Source: Paraphaeosphaeria minitans
Lineage: Eukaryota > Ascomycota > Dothideomycetes > Pleosporales > Didymosphaeriaceae
Direction of reading: 5' to 3'
Assembly: GCA_015832175.1 (NCBI GenBank)
Contig: WJXW01000001.1
Span: 3,348,001-3,412,000, forward strand
DNA length: 64,000 nt
A program made the translations under genes and the position numbers. The notes below the pieces were generated by a model. That model worked only from the letters and a program-made list of their open reading frames with translations, had not been told where the DNA came from and did no database searches. This document shows positions 22,034 to 32,961 of the stretch, one piece after another (the first letter of the stretch is position 1; the number at the start of each line of letters is the position of its first letter).

Positions 22034-23435
22034 ATGTTGGACCATAACACCCGGGGTCGGCAGGCCGTCATCCTCTCGAGTGTGTTCAGCGCTTTCGCTA
22101 CCTTTACGGTGCTTTTGCGATTATATACTCGCTTATTTATTATTCGGTGTCCTGGTGTTGAAGATTACTTTGTATCTATTGCCATGGTATGACACTCAGA
22201 TTTCGAAGAGGCATAGCTAATGCATCGACAGATATGCTCCATCGGCCTCAACATCTGTATCGGTATTCGTGAGTACTCTCGCTACTCTCAGTACAAGAGA
22301 GGAACTAACTTTTGACAGAGGCCATACATGGAATGGGTCTGCACATATGGGAATTGCAGCCTGTGGATTCGCTACACTCGTTAAAGGTACGCCCATTCCT
22401 ACAGCGATACTGCAACGGCTTACATATTCGTCAAGGCTTTCTACGCGAGTCTCATCGTCTACTACCTTTCACTCGGCTTCACAAAGGTGTCAATTCTTCT
22501 ACAGTATCGCCGCGTATTCTCCACCAAGAAATTTCAGATCGCCTGCCATTCTGTCATGGGGGTCGTCGTGATCTACGCTCTCTGGACCGTCCTAAGCTCC
22601 ATCTTCGGATGTAAGCCAATCCAAGCCTTCTGGACGCTAAAGCATCCGTTCACATGCCTGGACCAGTCCACGGTATGGTTCTTCAATGGCGCCATGAATA
22701 TCTTGACAGACCTCTCCATCATTGTGCTACCAATGCCGGTCATTCGAAAGCTCAATTTACCCCCGAGGCAGAAGCAGGCGCTCATCGGAATATTCGCCAT
22801 CGGTGGCTTGTAAGTGAATCTAAATTTTTTTTTCCTTCCACACGTTCTCGGGCGTGCATGAGGCACAAGCCTCCGTTGCAGTCGAGGCCTCCAGGCTGTG
22901 ACTGTCATACGGTGCACCGCACCACTGGCGCGCTTCAAGAGTGCAGCCCCGCAACTCCACACCAAGCTATCCAGCACCCGATCTTGGCCTTATCGGCTGA
23001 CAATGACCATGCAGCGTCTGCTTGGTGTCCATATTGCGCCTCCAATCGCTTGTCGCGATATCCAACTCACTCGACCCCACCTACGACAATCCGCCAGCGG
23101 CAACATGGTCCTCTATTGAGACCAACATTGGTATTATATGCTCCTGCCTCCCCTGCTTGCGTCCTCTCGTGACTCGCTACCTGCCTGGCATCTTTTCGAA
23201 CACGTCGAGCCGCTCCGGACAGAGCGGTGAATCCAGAGAGATCCATCGTGGATCACGCAACACATTCAGTAGGCGTTCAGGCGAAGCAAGCACAAACGTC
23301 TCCACGGTGAAATCGGAAGACATGTTTGATATGAGCCAATTTGACGACAGAGAGTCGATCATCCGCGTTGTGAGGGAAGTACATGTTACTGTCGAGAACA
23401 GGCAGACCGGGGCGCACGTGAAAGAAGAAGTTTGA
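22034..23435 (+). CDS. Rhodopsin-like fungal integral membrane protein
   Basis: Five exons, 22034..22186, 22232..22268, 22319..22386, 22436..22809 and 23015..23435, encode 350 aa. All joins keep frame; the last intron is 205 nt, the others 45-50 nt. The product starts with a helix (AVILSSVFSAFATFTVLLRLYTR) followed by PGVEDY. It continues with helices including SLIVYYLSLGFTKVSILLQYRRVF, GVVVIYALWTVLSSIF, and NILTDLSIIVLPMPVI, and the block AATWSSIETNIGIICSCLPCLRPL. This is the conserved seven-helix 'rhodopsin domain' of a large, expanded ascomycete family that includes PTH11-like proteins. There is no retinal-binding lysine argument here, so no light function is implied. The hydrophilic C-terminal tail of ~100 residues is Ser/Arg-rich. 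Ligand and role unknown. Confidence 0.9.
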
Positions 23436-23792
23436 GTGCAGGTGCTCTGTTTGGACTTTTACAAGCTTTTGGTGGAGTGCCCTCGTATTCATATTCTGAT
23501 TGCTGCTGGCGGCTTACGATGCTTATGACGATACGATAAATCCTGCTGTTCGGGAATCATGACTAGTGCCGTATGGCCTGTATCATAGGTATGGGTTCAA
23601 TGAATAAAAATCGCGTCTGAACTGGAGTGCTTGCTTTGGCCTCGACCACGTGAATCTAGCAATGCATGACTCAACTTTAGGTACCCGACATCGACTCACC
23701 AGCCCGTACCCGCAACCATCTCTCACATACAGAGGCATCCATCAATCGACCTCTACGTGGTCGAATATCATACAGACCCTTGTATCTTGTCA
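23436..23792. other. Intergenic, short
   Basis: About 357 bp between two same-strand genes; serves as 3' flank of the first and promoter of the Thg1-like gene. Nothing else seen. Confidence 0.4.
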
Positions 23793-24647
23793 ATGTCCGG
23801 ACTCGAGTCAACACCAGAAGCCACGGCCAATCCTGTGGCGGCCGGCGCCACCCAGCACCTGCACCCCACGCTTGCCGACCGCATGAAGAATTACGAAGCT
23901 TCTTTCGACTTCACACTTCCCCTCGCAACACCCACCATCCTGCGACTCGATGGCCACACATTCTCGCGCTTCACGGCGAATTTCCACAAGCCGTTCGACC
24001 ACCGCATCCACGATGCGATGATAGCCACATGCGTCGACCTCCTCAAATACTTCAACCAAGCGACAGTAGCCTACACGCAGTCCGACGAGATTACACTCGT
24101 CTTCCCCTCGGGCGTGCAGAGCTTCAATGAGCGGGTGCAGAAGCTAAGTAGCCTCGCGGCGAGCTACTGCTCAGTAAGGTTCAACGCGCATCTCGCTGCA
24201 TGCCTGGCTGAGCAGCCCGAGCCGAAGGTCAAGGATGCTGCTTACGGCGTGCTGGGGACTGCGCACTTCGACGCGCGGTTCTTTACTGTGCCGTCGGTGG
24301 AGGAGGCGCTAAACTGCTTGCTTTGGCGGTGTCGTGGGGATGCGGTGAGGAATTCGGTTAATGCGTTTGCTAGATCGCTGTATCGCGACCAGCAGCTGCA
24401 CAAGAAGACTGTTGTCGAGGTGCTGCATATGTTGCGCAAAGAGAAGGGCGTTGAATATGAGGATGCAGTGCCACGCTGGGCAATTGAAGGGAGTCTGGTC
24501 AAGTGGGAGCAGTGGGAGCATGAAGGCGTCAACTTGAAGACTGGCGAGAAGGCGATTGCGATGCGGACGAGGACAAAAGTGGAGGACCGAGGTGTTAGAG
24601 ACTTTTCGGAGAGAAATCTCAGGTTGGTGACGCAGAAGTTTTGGTAG
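23793..24647 (+). CDS. Thg1-like 3'-5' RNA polymerase family protein (bacterial-type TLP)
   Basis: Intronless; start chosen at 23793 (MSGLESTPEA), with an in-frame ATG at 23757 as alternative; 284 aa. The N-terminal half carries RMKNYE, then ILRLDGHTFSRFT and KPFDHRIHDAM, then AYTQSDEITLVF. These are the metal-binding Asp and the SDE motif of the Thg1 palm fold. RNSVNAFARSLY follows near residue 190. Thg1 adds G-1 to tRNA-His; Thg1-like proteins use the same 3'-5' polymerisation to repair 5'-truncated tRNAs. The RMKxYE start and YTQSDEI wording fit the bacterial/archaeal-type TLP branch better than canonical eukaryotic Thg1, which usually has a ...DGRxFHxFS.. version. Substrate is inferred. 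Confidence 0.85.
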   Translation: MSGLESTPEATANPVAAGATQHLHPTLADRMKNYEASFDFTLPLATPTILRLDGHTFSRFTANFHKPFDHRIHDAMIATCVDLLKYFNQATVAYTQSDEITLVFPSGVQSFNERVQKLSSLAASYCSVRFNAHLAACLAEQPEPKVKDAAYGVLGTAHFDARFFTVPSVEEALNCLLWRCRGDAVRNSVNAFARSLYRDQQLHKKTVVEVLHMLRKEKGVEYEDAVPRWAIEGSLVKWEQWEHEGVNLKTGEKAIAMRTRTKVEDRGVRDFSERNLRLVTQKFW

Positions 24648-25216
24648 ATAGGGACCGGTAAGGTTGCCATCAGCACTGGTGACGATCTACCTATGCACAC
24701 GGTGAGCTGGCTGGCTGCTGTCATGCCGCTGGCGCCTAGTTCCGCCTGCCTCGTAAGATTTTCAAAGGGCCACACAACAGTCCTAGGTACAGAAGCAGTG
24801 CGCCACCAAGACATCCAATTGAGCAAAAGGTTAACTTCTCTGATGGCATACTTCCAAGTTCACACTTTGGCATGTGTCGGTCTATTCTGACAACGTTCCT
24901 AACCCTTCTCTCGTGCTTCGTTCATCAGCCACACATCTTCTCCTAAAATAGCCGCGCTACAACATGTCAAGGAGGAACCTATGTCATGACTCGCAGCCAG
25001 CGGCATGCTACCGTTTATTCCAGGGGGCTGTGCGCTCCAGTCTCATTTAGGCATATCAAGCATGGATCGCCTTGTGTTCTAGATGAGATTACCACCCACT
25101 AGGCTGTACCATCACCCCGGCTGACATGAGGCTGAACAAAATTACCAACGCCCCCTCGCTCTTCCGCTCCAACTTCACATCAGGGCGCGATCAAGGTGTA
25201 CCTGCCGCGCGACAGG
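24648..25216. other. Intergenic, no gene recognised
   Basis: Between two plus-strand genes. A short open frame at 25126 overlaps the start of the next gene but has no features. Confidence 0.45.
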
Positions 25217-27272
25217 ATGGATTACACGCAACTCGATGGGAACGTGCAGCCGCTACCGCAGGAACAGGGGCTGCATCAGATGAAGAACTATTCAAATTCG
25301 CAAGCGAATCTCGAGAGCATGCCGCCGGGGGCTGGAGATAACTCTGCACAATACACGGGATACGATCTCATCAACCCTCAATTCTACGCGCCACCCACCG
25401 GCCCTCCGCCAGGCACCCCGGAGAAAGGCCAGCCCAGTCCGCAATACCATGGACAACTCCCTTCGGCAAAAGTATGGGCAATGAACAAATTGAGATCGTT
25501 CATTCTTGCATTCGACGTACTTTTCCACTCGTCACCTTTGATGTTTATTGGTACGTTATGCTTTATTGTGTACTGCCGTTGGCAAGCTAACACGTGCCCC
25601 AGCACTCGCTCTCGTCGCTGCGCGAATCGATGGCAAAGAAGTTTCTCATTATGGACAGCATCTCCAGCAAGTGCTTCTTCTGTCGCCGACTATCTTCCCC
25701 GTGATATTCGCTGCACTAATGGGACGGTGTTTCAAGTATATGGGCCTATTCCTCGCGGAGCGTGGCACCACCCTGGGTCGACTTGAGCAGCTTATTGGCT
25801 CGACCTCACTTTTCTCTGCGCTCGAGCGTCAGATCTCTCTACGCGGATTCTCAGTGGTCGGCTACGTATTAATGGTATTGTGGCTCCTGTCCCCACTTGG
25901 AGGTCAATCTGCCCTGCGTTTGATGGGAGAAGAAACCAAGAGCGTCCTCTCGAACGGCACTGTCCAATACTTGAACCCAGACACAGTCGTCGACACTGCT
26001 ATGGGTGCGGCAAGCGATATTGATAGCGCACGAAGTGTGTTCTCGTCGATCTTTCTTGCTTCGTTGCTGTCTAGCTCCAAGTATCAAGATACCTCCATGG
26101 ACCTTTGGGGCAACGTCAAGATGCCGCGGTTTGCATCTGTCGAAAACAGTACGTCCGACGAGTGGAAGACTATCAGAAACGACAACAATACGGATGTCAC
26201 GTATGCTTCGCTGATTGGCATCCCCGTGGCTCAACTTGACAATATCGGAACGAGCAATTTCTCCGTCAAAGCCCGGCAGTGGGATATAAACTGCGACAGG
26301 AATGAAATGCAAGGAGGGAAACAGGCAGGTTTCGGCGCCTTGGACGTGTCCACCTGGAAAGTCGCTTACACTCCCGTCAACAGCTCTTGTAGCGAATGGC
26401 CATGCTCCATCAGCTTCAAGTCATTGGCTAACGACGACGCCGAAGACGAAGACTACTTCAACTATACCGTCGCCAGCTGCAAGTTATCCTACGACATGTA
26501 CGAGACGAAAATCGGTTGCAAAGGGCGATCCTGCATCCCTACTGCGATGAGGAAGATCGATCCGTACACCGGCGTCAACTACACCCAAGATACCGATACC
26601 TTTTTCCGCGGCACGCCCACCTTGAACACCATGACAACCCTGCCGCGCATCGACAACCTGGGTGTAGGCTCAGTAGCCTTCCGCGGCAGCACCAACGCCG
26701 AAAAATGGATGGCCAACCCCACAAACTTCGTCGGCCTAAAGACGTACGTCCAGCTCTATGAACTCGGCCCCGACGTCCTGTCCGACAGGCTCACCATCCT
26801 CTGGAACTCTTTTTTCCAGTCGACGTACGCGATGAACACGCTCGGCGGGAACCTCGACCAGACCTTCGACAACATCACGCAGTCGGCAGACACCCAGCTC
26901 TTCAACGGGACCGCGTCCGCGCTTTCAACCCCCATGCCCAGCGTCTGGAAAGTCGATTGGAAGTGGTTCATCGCGCTGCTCGGGTCGTCCATCATCCTCC
27001 AGATTGCTGCGTACCTGGCGCTGTTCTTCAAGTACTACACGTGCGTGCCGGACGTTATTGGGTATGCGAGCAGCATGACTTTATTGAATCCGTACGTGCC
27101 TACGCCGACTGGCGGTACGACGTTGCATGGGTTGGAGCGGGCGCACATGTTGCAGGACATGAAAGTCATGATTGGCGACGTATGCGCGAACGAACCTATC
27201 GGTGCGGTAGCTTTCGCAAAAGCGGACGAGGGCAGGGTCGCCCGGTTGGTTAGGCAGAGGTTTTATGTGTAG
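25217..27272 (+). CDS. Polytopic membrane protein of unknown function
   Basis: Two exons, 25217..25550 and 25603..27272, encode 667 aa; the 52-nt intron starts GTACGT and ends CCCCAG. The first ~85 residues are hydrophilic and Pro/Gly/Gln-rich. Hydrophobic helices follow near residues 93-118, 130-150 and 188-205. Next comes a ~370-residue loop with about ten Cys and many NxS/T sequons, which suggests an extracellular glycosylated domain. A last helix lies near 585-610 (FIALLGSSIILQIAAYLALFF), with a short cytoplasmic end. The start at MDYTQLDG is chosen as the first ATG in the frame. I do not recognise a named domain; the layout resembles uncharacterised plasma-membrane protein families common in Dothideomycetes. 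Confidence 0.8.
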
Positions 27273-27571
27273 GTTTGCGGGTTGTGGGTTGTCGAAGTCA
27301 TGTGGAGGTACAAAGGAATACCCGTATGCTAAATTCTTCACGTACCTAATCTGTGTACAACAACGACATTTATGAACGCCGATTTACCATGCAGTACCGC
27401 TCGTTGCTTTGCACAGAAGAATACAAAGCCGCACAAACAGAAACTTGATCGCTGAAATAATATGCCTTGCTGCAATCAACGCCAGAATGTACTCGAACCA
27501 GATTTCGTCAAGTCGTTAAAAAGTCGATGCTCTCTCGACCGGCACGCTGAAAACGCTGCACCAACCAGATA

Positions 27572-28396
27572 TCAATACTGCAGCCATTGAAAATCGTTAT
27601 GCGCAAGAATCAAGTTGTGCCCTTCCCCCCACACCACGCCCTCTATCGCGAATTGCAGAGAGCCGATCTGAATCAGCGGCGACAGCAAGCCACATTGGCT
27701 AGCAGCGAATGCTTGGAAAGCTTTCGCGTTCGCCTTGAGCGTTGTCTGCATCGTCTCGAGAAGGTCTTCGGCTTCATCCGCGTCAACATTGACACGGCGC
27801 TGCTCTGCTCGTGGAACCTCCAGACCCGGGACCATGGTCGTTGGTGTGCGGAAGTTGAGGACTAGACTCTCGGTGTACAAAAGGTTGAATCTTGAATCGC
27901 CATATGAAAGAAGATTTGCCAGCGTCTTGAGTAGGATGGCTATGTAGTCGAACAGTTGCTCTGCGAAACTCTCCGGTACGTCCTCGATGAGGTGCGCTAG
28001 CTCATGGTCGTGCGGAGATTGGAATTGCCCTTCGTAGTAAAAAGGTTCCCGGATGCGTAGGTCCACATTAACAACGAGCGAGTTGATAGTTGACGATAAA
28101 CCGGGGAACCATACCCATGTCAGAGCGAAGTATGGCCGGCCGTGGGAAAACGTAATGTCCAGTTCGTACTCTAACTGCTTTGAAGCCGCCAAATGTTGTA
28201 TCGCTTGCTTGAGCTCGCAGTATGTCTTTCGACATGTCTGTAAAAGGCCGCGGTAGTTCCGGAGGGGCAGACGCTCTTTGACATAGACCTCCGAAACAGC
28301 CATGACGGCTCGGAAGTGGGGTTCCAGCTCTTCTCGGAGCAGGAAATCATACACAACATTGCGAATTTCCAAAGGCAGGTCCAGCAAACCTGTCAT
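27572..28396 (-). CDS. F-box-like / 2EXR-type protein
   Basis: Intronless, 274 aa, starting MTGLLDLPLEIRNVVYDFLL at 28396. The L-P-x-E-I-R-N-x-V-Y segment is the typical opening of a very large fungal family with an F-box-like or 2EXR domain, followed by a LLQTCRKTY segment. The frame continues upstream to 28603 without family-like sequence, so I start at the ATG next to the domain. True F-box proteins would link substrates to SCF ubiquitin ligases; whether this divergent type binds Skp1 is not known. Confidence 0.75.
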   Translation of the reverse strand: MTGLLDLPLEIRNVVYDFLLREELEPHFRAVMAVSEVYVKERLPLRNYRGLLQTCRKTYCELKQAIQHLAASKQLEYELDITFSHGRPYFALTWVWFPGLSSTINSLVVNVDLRIREPFYYEGQFQSPHDHELAHLIEDVPESFAEQLFDYIAILLKTLANLLSYGDSRFNLLYTESLVLNFRTPTTMVPGLEVPRAEQRRVNVDADEAEDLLETMQTTLKANAKAFQAFAASQCGLLSPLIQIGSLQFAIEGVVWGEGHNLILAHNDFQWLQY

Positions 28397-28971
28397 GGTA
28401 ACAATACAAACAAGGAAGGAATTGGGGCCGAGTACAGGGATCAGGGCGGTGGCTTGATCGGACGCAGGGTTATCGGTAGGGAGTGGTTGGCGGCAAAGAA
28501 GCGCTGTAGACGCACTCTGGGCCCTTTGCAACGCAGAGAACTCACCGCGACATCGTAAGGGCTGTAGCTTCCAAAGTGACAAGGGAGAATTGCGAAGACA
28601 CACTAGACGTCGCGCTGTTGGCTGCCGACTTAAAGCTGAAGTTTGACACAGCCAGTCTGTGCGCGGAACATGATCGCTGCTGCACGTGCAGTGCTAAGCC
28701 CGATAAAGTATCGTGTCTCGTCTGGCCAACGGAAATTCACGGCGTGCCGGTCTCTCGCCCAGACGCTCCCACACCAGATCGTGCGAGCGTTTGGCATCCG
28801 ACAATATCCCCGTGGCTACGTATACGTAGAGGCGCTTTTGCCTTCAACACGGCAATCGGTGAGCGACTTGCTTGATCATCTCATTGGCACACGCTATTCA
28901 GATTGTGTCTTGATTGACACTTATATTGCTCAATTCTCACCAAAAGCGGTTGAGTGCCGCCCGTCGACGAG
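28397..28971. promoter_or_regulatory. Divergent promoter region, F-box-like and SSU1-like genes
   Basis: About 575 bp separate the two divergent start codons. Short frames cross the stretch but show no domain. Confidence 0.35.
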
Positions 28972-30509
28972 ATGGAAACAGTGGAAGATCCGAGCTTGTT
29001 TCGCATTACGTCCATGGATGACCCAGCACTATCACCCATCAGCACCTCGCAGCGTCTTCCCGTCAGGCGATTGAGATCTGGTGGACGCGTTGCAGAAGTA
29101 TCAACACCATCCGAGGATGCAGTTGCTTGGAAAGAGCCCATGAGAGTGACCAAATACGATGTCAGTGTACCCTGGGGTGACTTGTGTCATTCTCTGGCTT
29201 ATTGCTTCAGGTCGGTTGGCGAAGGATCGTTCGCAATTTCTCTCCGTCATGGTTCGCGGTGACAATGGGTACCGGGATAGTGTCACTTCTATTCATCACC
29301 ATTCCATTTCAAGCACGCTGGCTATACTGGTTGTCTGTCATATTTTTCTGTTTAAACACTCTTCTCTACTTCGCCTTCCTCGTCATCTCCATACTACGGT
29401 ATACGCTCTATCCAGAGAGTATGTAAGACACCGACAAGCTGGGGTTTCGTTAATTAGCTACGCTGACCAGATGTTAACTTCTAGTATGGAAAGTAATGGT
29501 CGCCGACCGCACGAACTCGTTGTTCCTAGGATGTATTCCAATCGGATTCGCAACTCTTGTCGAGGCCTGGGTCTTTCTATGCGTTCCGTACTGGGGCTCT
29601 TGGGCTGTTACCTTTGCATGGATCTGTTGGATGATTGACAGTGTCGTTGCGGTAGCCGTCACCGTTTCACTCGCTGTGATACTGACGAGCACACCGCAAC
29701 AACACCAACTCGACTCCATTACCGCGGTCCAACTACTGCCGATTGCCGCGACGATTGTTGCTTCAGGTACTGGCGCCGAAGGTTCGTGTCCATCCATTTG
29801 TCTCACAATTACGCGCTGATACTCGCGTTTGCATTGCACAGTTTCGAAAGTCTTACCAGACCCTCGTAACGCTCTAGGAACGTTGATCGCATCCTACATC
29901 ATGTGGGGTCTCTCCGTGCCATTCGCCGTGTCAATTCTGGTCATTTACTACCAGCGCCTAGCCCTTCACAAACTCCCACCTCGAGAAATCGTAGTATCTT
30001 CCTTCCTGCCTATGGGCCCTCTAGGCATGGGTGGGTACACCATCATGTACCTCGGGAGCGTCAGCCGCACGGTCTTCCCGCAAGTCGAGTTCTTCCACAA
30101 TCTCACCATAGCTGGAGACATATTTTACATCAACGGCATATTCGTTGCTCTGATCATGTGGGCGTTTGGACTTCTGTGGTTCTGCTTCGCGCTGGCCTCT
30201 TGTCATAAGCTTAGACCTTTCCCGTTCAGTATGGGATGGTGGGGGTTCACGTTCCCAATTGGCGTGTTCTCGATCTGCACAATTGAGTTTGGTGTGCAGA
30301 TGCCGAGCCTGTTCTTTCGAGTCTTGGGCACGATATTCAGCGTGGCAGTCATCATACTGTGGTGTATTGTCATGACTGGAACTGTGAGAGGAGCAATCGA
30401 TGGGCGCTTGTTCTGCGCGCCTTGCCTAGCGAATCTGCCCAAAAAGGAAGAGGACATCACGGAACCAGACGAGTCCGAACGAGAACTGGGTCATACGGTA
30501 GCTTCGTGA
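28972..30509 (+). CDS. SSU1-like sulfite/anion efflux transporter (TDT family)
   Basis: Four exons, 28972..29160, 29211..29418, 29485..29781 and 29842..30509, encode 453 aa. The first intron donor is GTCAGT (GTACCC six bases later would also keep frame). The remaining introns are standard and frame-consistent. After a ~60-residue cytoplasmic N-terminus comes the family hallmark NFSPSWFAVTMGTGIVSLL, then about ten hydrophobic helices. These include IPIGFATLVEAWVFLC, MGPLGMGGYTIMYLG and MGWWGFTFPIGVFSICTIEF. This is the tellurite-resistance/dicarboxylate transporter fold shared by yeast Ssu1 (sulfite efflux), Mae1 (malate) and plant SLAC1. The GxGG and FPxxVFS segments fit the Ssu1 branch, so sulfite export at the plasma membrane is the likely role, but malate cannot be excluded. 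Confidence 0.85.
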
Positions 30510-30768
30510 GGTACGTGGACAAATCCCATTATGTATTGTAAATGGTCATAAAATCTGATCCTAAACATTTGCAGCAGATCCATCCAGCGGAGCCAAATTC
30601 TTCATTCGTTATTGCAAAGGTCCTGCCCAGTCGAGATGCCTAGCAGGGACATCGGCTTCGTCTATCTCAAGGTGCTCGACCTAAGTCCTTCTAGGCGGCT
30701 CCAGCGGCATCGCACTGGGCTATCAGGCTGTCAGCTCTATTCCTTAACAGCGACGTACCGTCTGCGAA

Positions 30769-31124
30769 TCATCGCTTACACTTCTGCGCAGTGCAGTCCG
30801 CGAACGCAACATCCTGGCTACCACCGTTGGCAAGGTTAGCGCAAGCGTCTAAGAAGAAAACGTCAGCCTGATTACCAAAAGCGTGGGAAATTTGCATCGC
30901 ATACTGAACTGCTGATCGCAAGAACGCTGCACGGCGGCGCCGAGGTTGACGAAAGTATCTCCCTTCACGGAGAAAGGGCGCTTCGCATCGCCCGAGTCCC
31001 CGATGGGCGTCGCAGCGATACCACCAAGCGCACCAGTGAAGGTCTGGGCGTTGCTCTGGCGGATAGCAAGCGCATTGGTGAGCGCAGCAGCGCTGAAGAG
31101 AGCGAGAGCAGCGGTGAATCTCAT
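30769..31124 (-). CDS. Small secreted cysteine-containing protein
   Basis: Two exons, 31124..30905 and 30848..30769, encode 99 aa; the 56-nt intron starts GTATGC and ends TCTTAG. A signal peptide (MRFTAALALFSAAALTNALA) is followed by a Gly/Ala-rich region. The C-terminal four-cysteine pattern is SCDQQFNACANLANGG..FADCTAQKC. The spacing C-x(6)-C-x(13-15)-C-x(4)-C with a Q/N-rich context is a common ascomycete small-secreted-protein family of unknown function. The minus-strand sequence has a TATAAAG word (forward 31293-31299) about 170 bp upstream. Start chosen at the ATG with the signal peptide. Confidence 0.8.
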
Positions 31125-32273
31125 CTTCAAATATCGGAAAGACGTTCTGCGATTTAGGGAGGAATTATCTTATTAAAGAGTGCACGTATCACGACCCTGC
31201 GCGAGTAAAGAGCGAATACAAAGAATGATGTGGTTGGTAGAAGGTGTGGTGAAGGACAGACTGCTTCCTTGTCACCGCGCGCAGCGGGAATACTTTATAT
31301 GTAGCCTATAATGCATTATGTCACCATCCTGATCAGCAGTCGCAGCATCTTCTGAGGTTATCAAGTGGTGTTGCCATGCAGATGCGTGAGTTTGTGCCTA
31401 ATAATGCCTGAGCTGCCTGAAACGGGAAGCGTGAGAGGACCTCTGCAGCCACGAAGCGCCTGTCGCAAAAGAATATTACCCGGCACGAAGCTTCAGCAAC
31501 GTTGACCCGGAGAGTCGAGCGGCCTATAATGCGGCGTGTTAACGCGCGGTAGGGGAATCTGCAGGCGTCTGGCGCGTATCAATTCGGCATCTCACTTCGG
31601 GTGAGTGTGGAGGTCACGTTGTGTCGGAGTATGGGTAGACTTTGTGATTGCCGACTTATACCTATGGGCTACTAATACCTACTACGAGAGAGAGGGAATA
31701 ACAAGGGGTAGCGACTAATCAAATGCAGCAAACATGCTCACTCCGTCTCCAACCCCCAGAAACGTCCCAGATGTAGTGCTAATGCCACACGCGTGGTACT
31801 GCGGAGAGTTCGCTCAGAGCTAAACACCACAGCTGGAGTCTACACCAAGTATAGTGATGTACGGCGGGAGAGATGTAGGTATGCATTTCCCGTATCGAGC
31901 CTTTGAGTGACCAGCTTCTTCTTCTTCTCTGACGCAGATTTCTTGGAGGGATCAAGTCCTTTTGATTGTAAAGTTTTGTGTCGACGGCATACCGCGACGC
32001 CTTCTTTTCTTGGTCTTGACACTCCCGATAATCGAGCAGAATGAAATTGGTGCCGTTCTTGGCCTGCTCACCGAGCTCAGCAAGCATTTTCAGCGCCCAG
32101 GCTACCTCTACCGGTAGCGCATCCAGCAACGCTTTGTTTGACGTCGATTCTTTTTCGGTTGTGTCGAGAGACACGCTTAAGGTAATCCAGCCGCGTCTTG
32201 GAGATGAGATGGTGTTGATTTGTGATGGCAAATTCGTTGTGGTGTCGATTTGCTTTCAACTTCAGCACGAATT

Positions 32274-32305
<32 letters not shown>

Positions 32306-32961
32306 CGAAATACACCATTTGCCTAAGCCTGCTTGCAGGAAGGGACCGAAACCAGAGCCAAAGTTTTTTAGTACATCTGGCATGAATGAGTACCATTGAG
32401 TACGATACTGTGCGTAGTTCATTGTGGGGTAAGGTCCTGTCGAATCCGCGGATGTGAGATATGAACCTTGAGAGCCTCAAGAACAACTTCGGTCAACCCA
32501 GCTCACCGTCCACAGCGCTGGCACTAGAATGCTGCCAGGATCACATGCGGAAAAGCCACCCAGACTTGAGAAAAAAGTTAGGATTTGACAGCGCGCCACC
32601 ATCTTTCACCACACCAGGTCAACGCCAAGAACACGCGGGGCACCTTCATCAGCAATAGCGTAGATATATGCCAGCCAATGCGAACAACACTAGCCTTGGG
32701 ATATAAAAGCTACCTGGCGACCCACGCACTGACCCAAACTCCAAGTATGCATCTATCACGTCGCAGCGCCTAGCGTAATGAATATTCATGAGCACATTTC
32801 CATTCCATACCAAAGGCACTAAGTCATCTCCTCATCGTGAGACAGATGGCCAGACCGCCCTGCCCTCCTACTCTGACCCGCACCAAACGCCGTCATCCAA
32901 AGTAGAGACATGATACATATTCAAGATGCAGATCAAATCACTGTGCGTGAGGACTCTCTTT
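31125..32961. other. Long intergenic region with a T27 tract
   Basis: About 1.8 kb without a convincing gene. It holds the small-secreted-protein promoter, a homopolymer of 27 T at 32279-32305, and a TATAAAAG word near 32702 on the plus strand that leads into no recognisable frame. A minus-strand frame at 31779..32231 has a protein-like middle (LLDALPVEVAWALKMLAELG) but no domain, start or intron evidence, so I do not call it. Confidence 0.5.
32279..32305. repeat. Poly-T tract, 27 nt
   Basis: An uninterrupted run of 27 T. Read on the minus strand it would be a poly-A, but I see no retroposon body or target-site duplication beside it. Confidence 0.95.

Noticed and set aside
14361..27272. A secondary-metabolite cluster
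   Set aside because: An SDR, membrane proteins and an aminotransferase occur, but no backbone enzyme, P450, or cluster transcription factor, and the aminotransferase is HIS5.
31779..32231. Possible 150-aa minus-strand gene
   Set aside because: Protein-like middle only; the end is Arg/Trp-rich shadow-like sequence, with no domain and no start context.
32279..32305. Retroposon poly-A tail
   Set aside because: No element body, reverse transcriptase or target-site duplication next to the T27 run.
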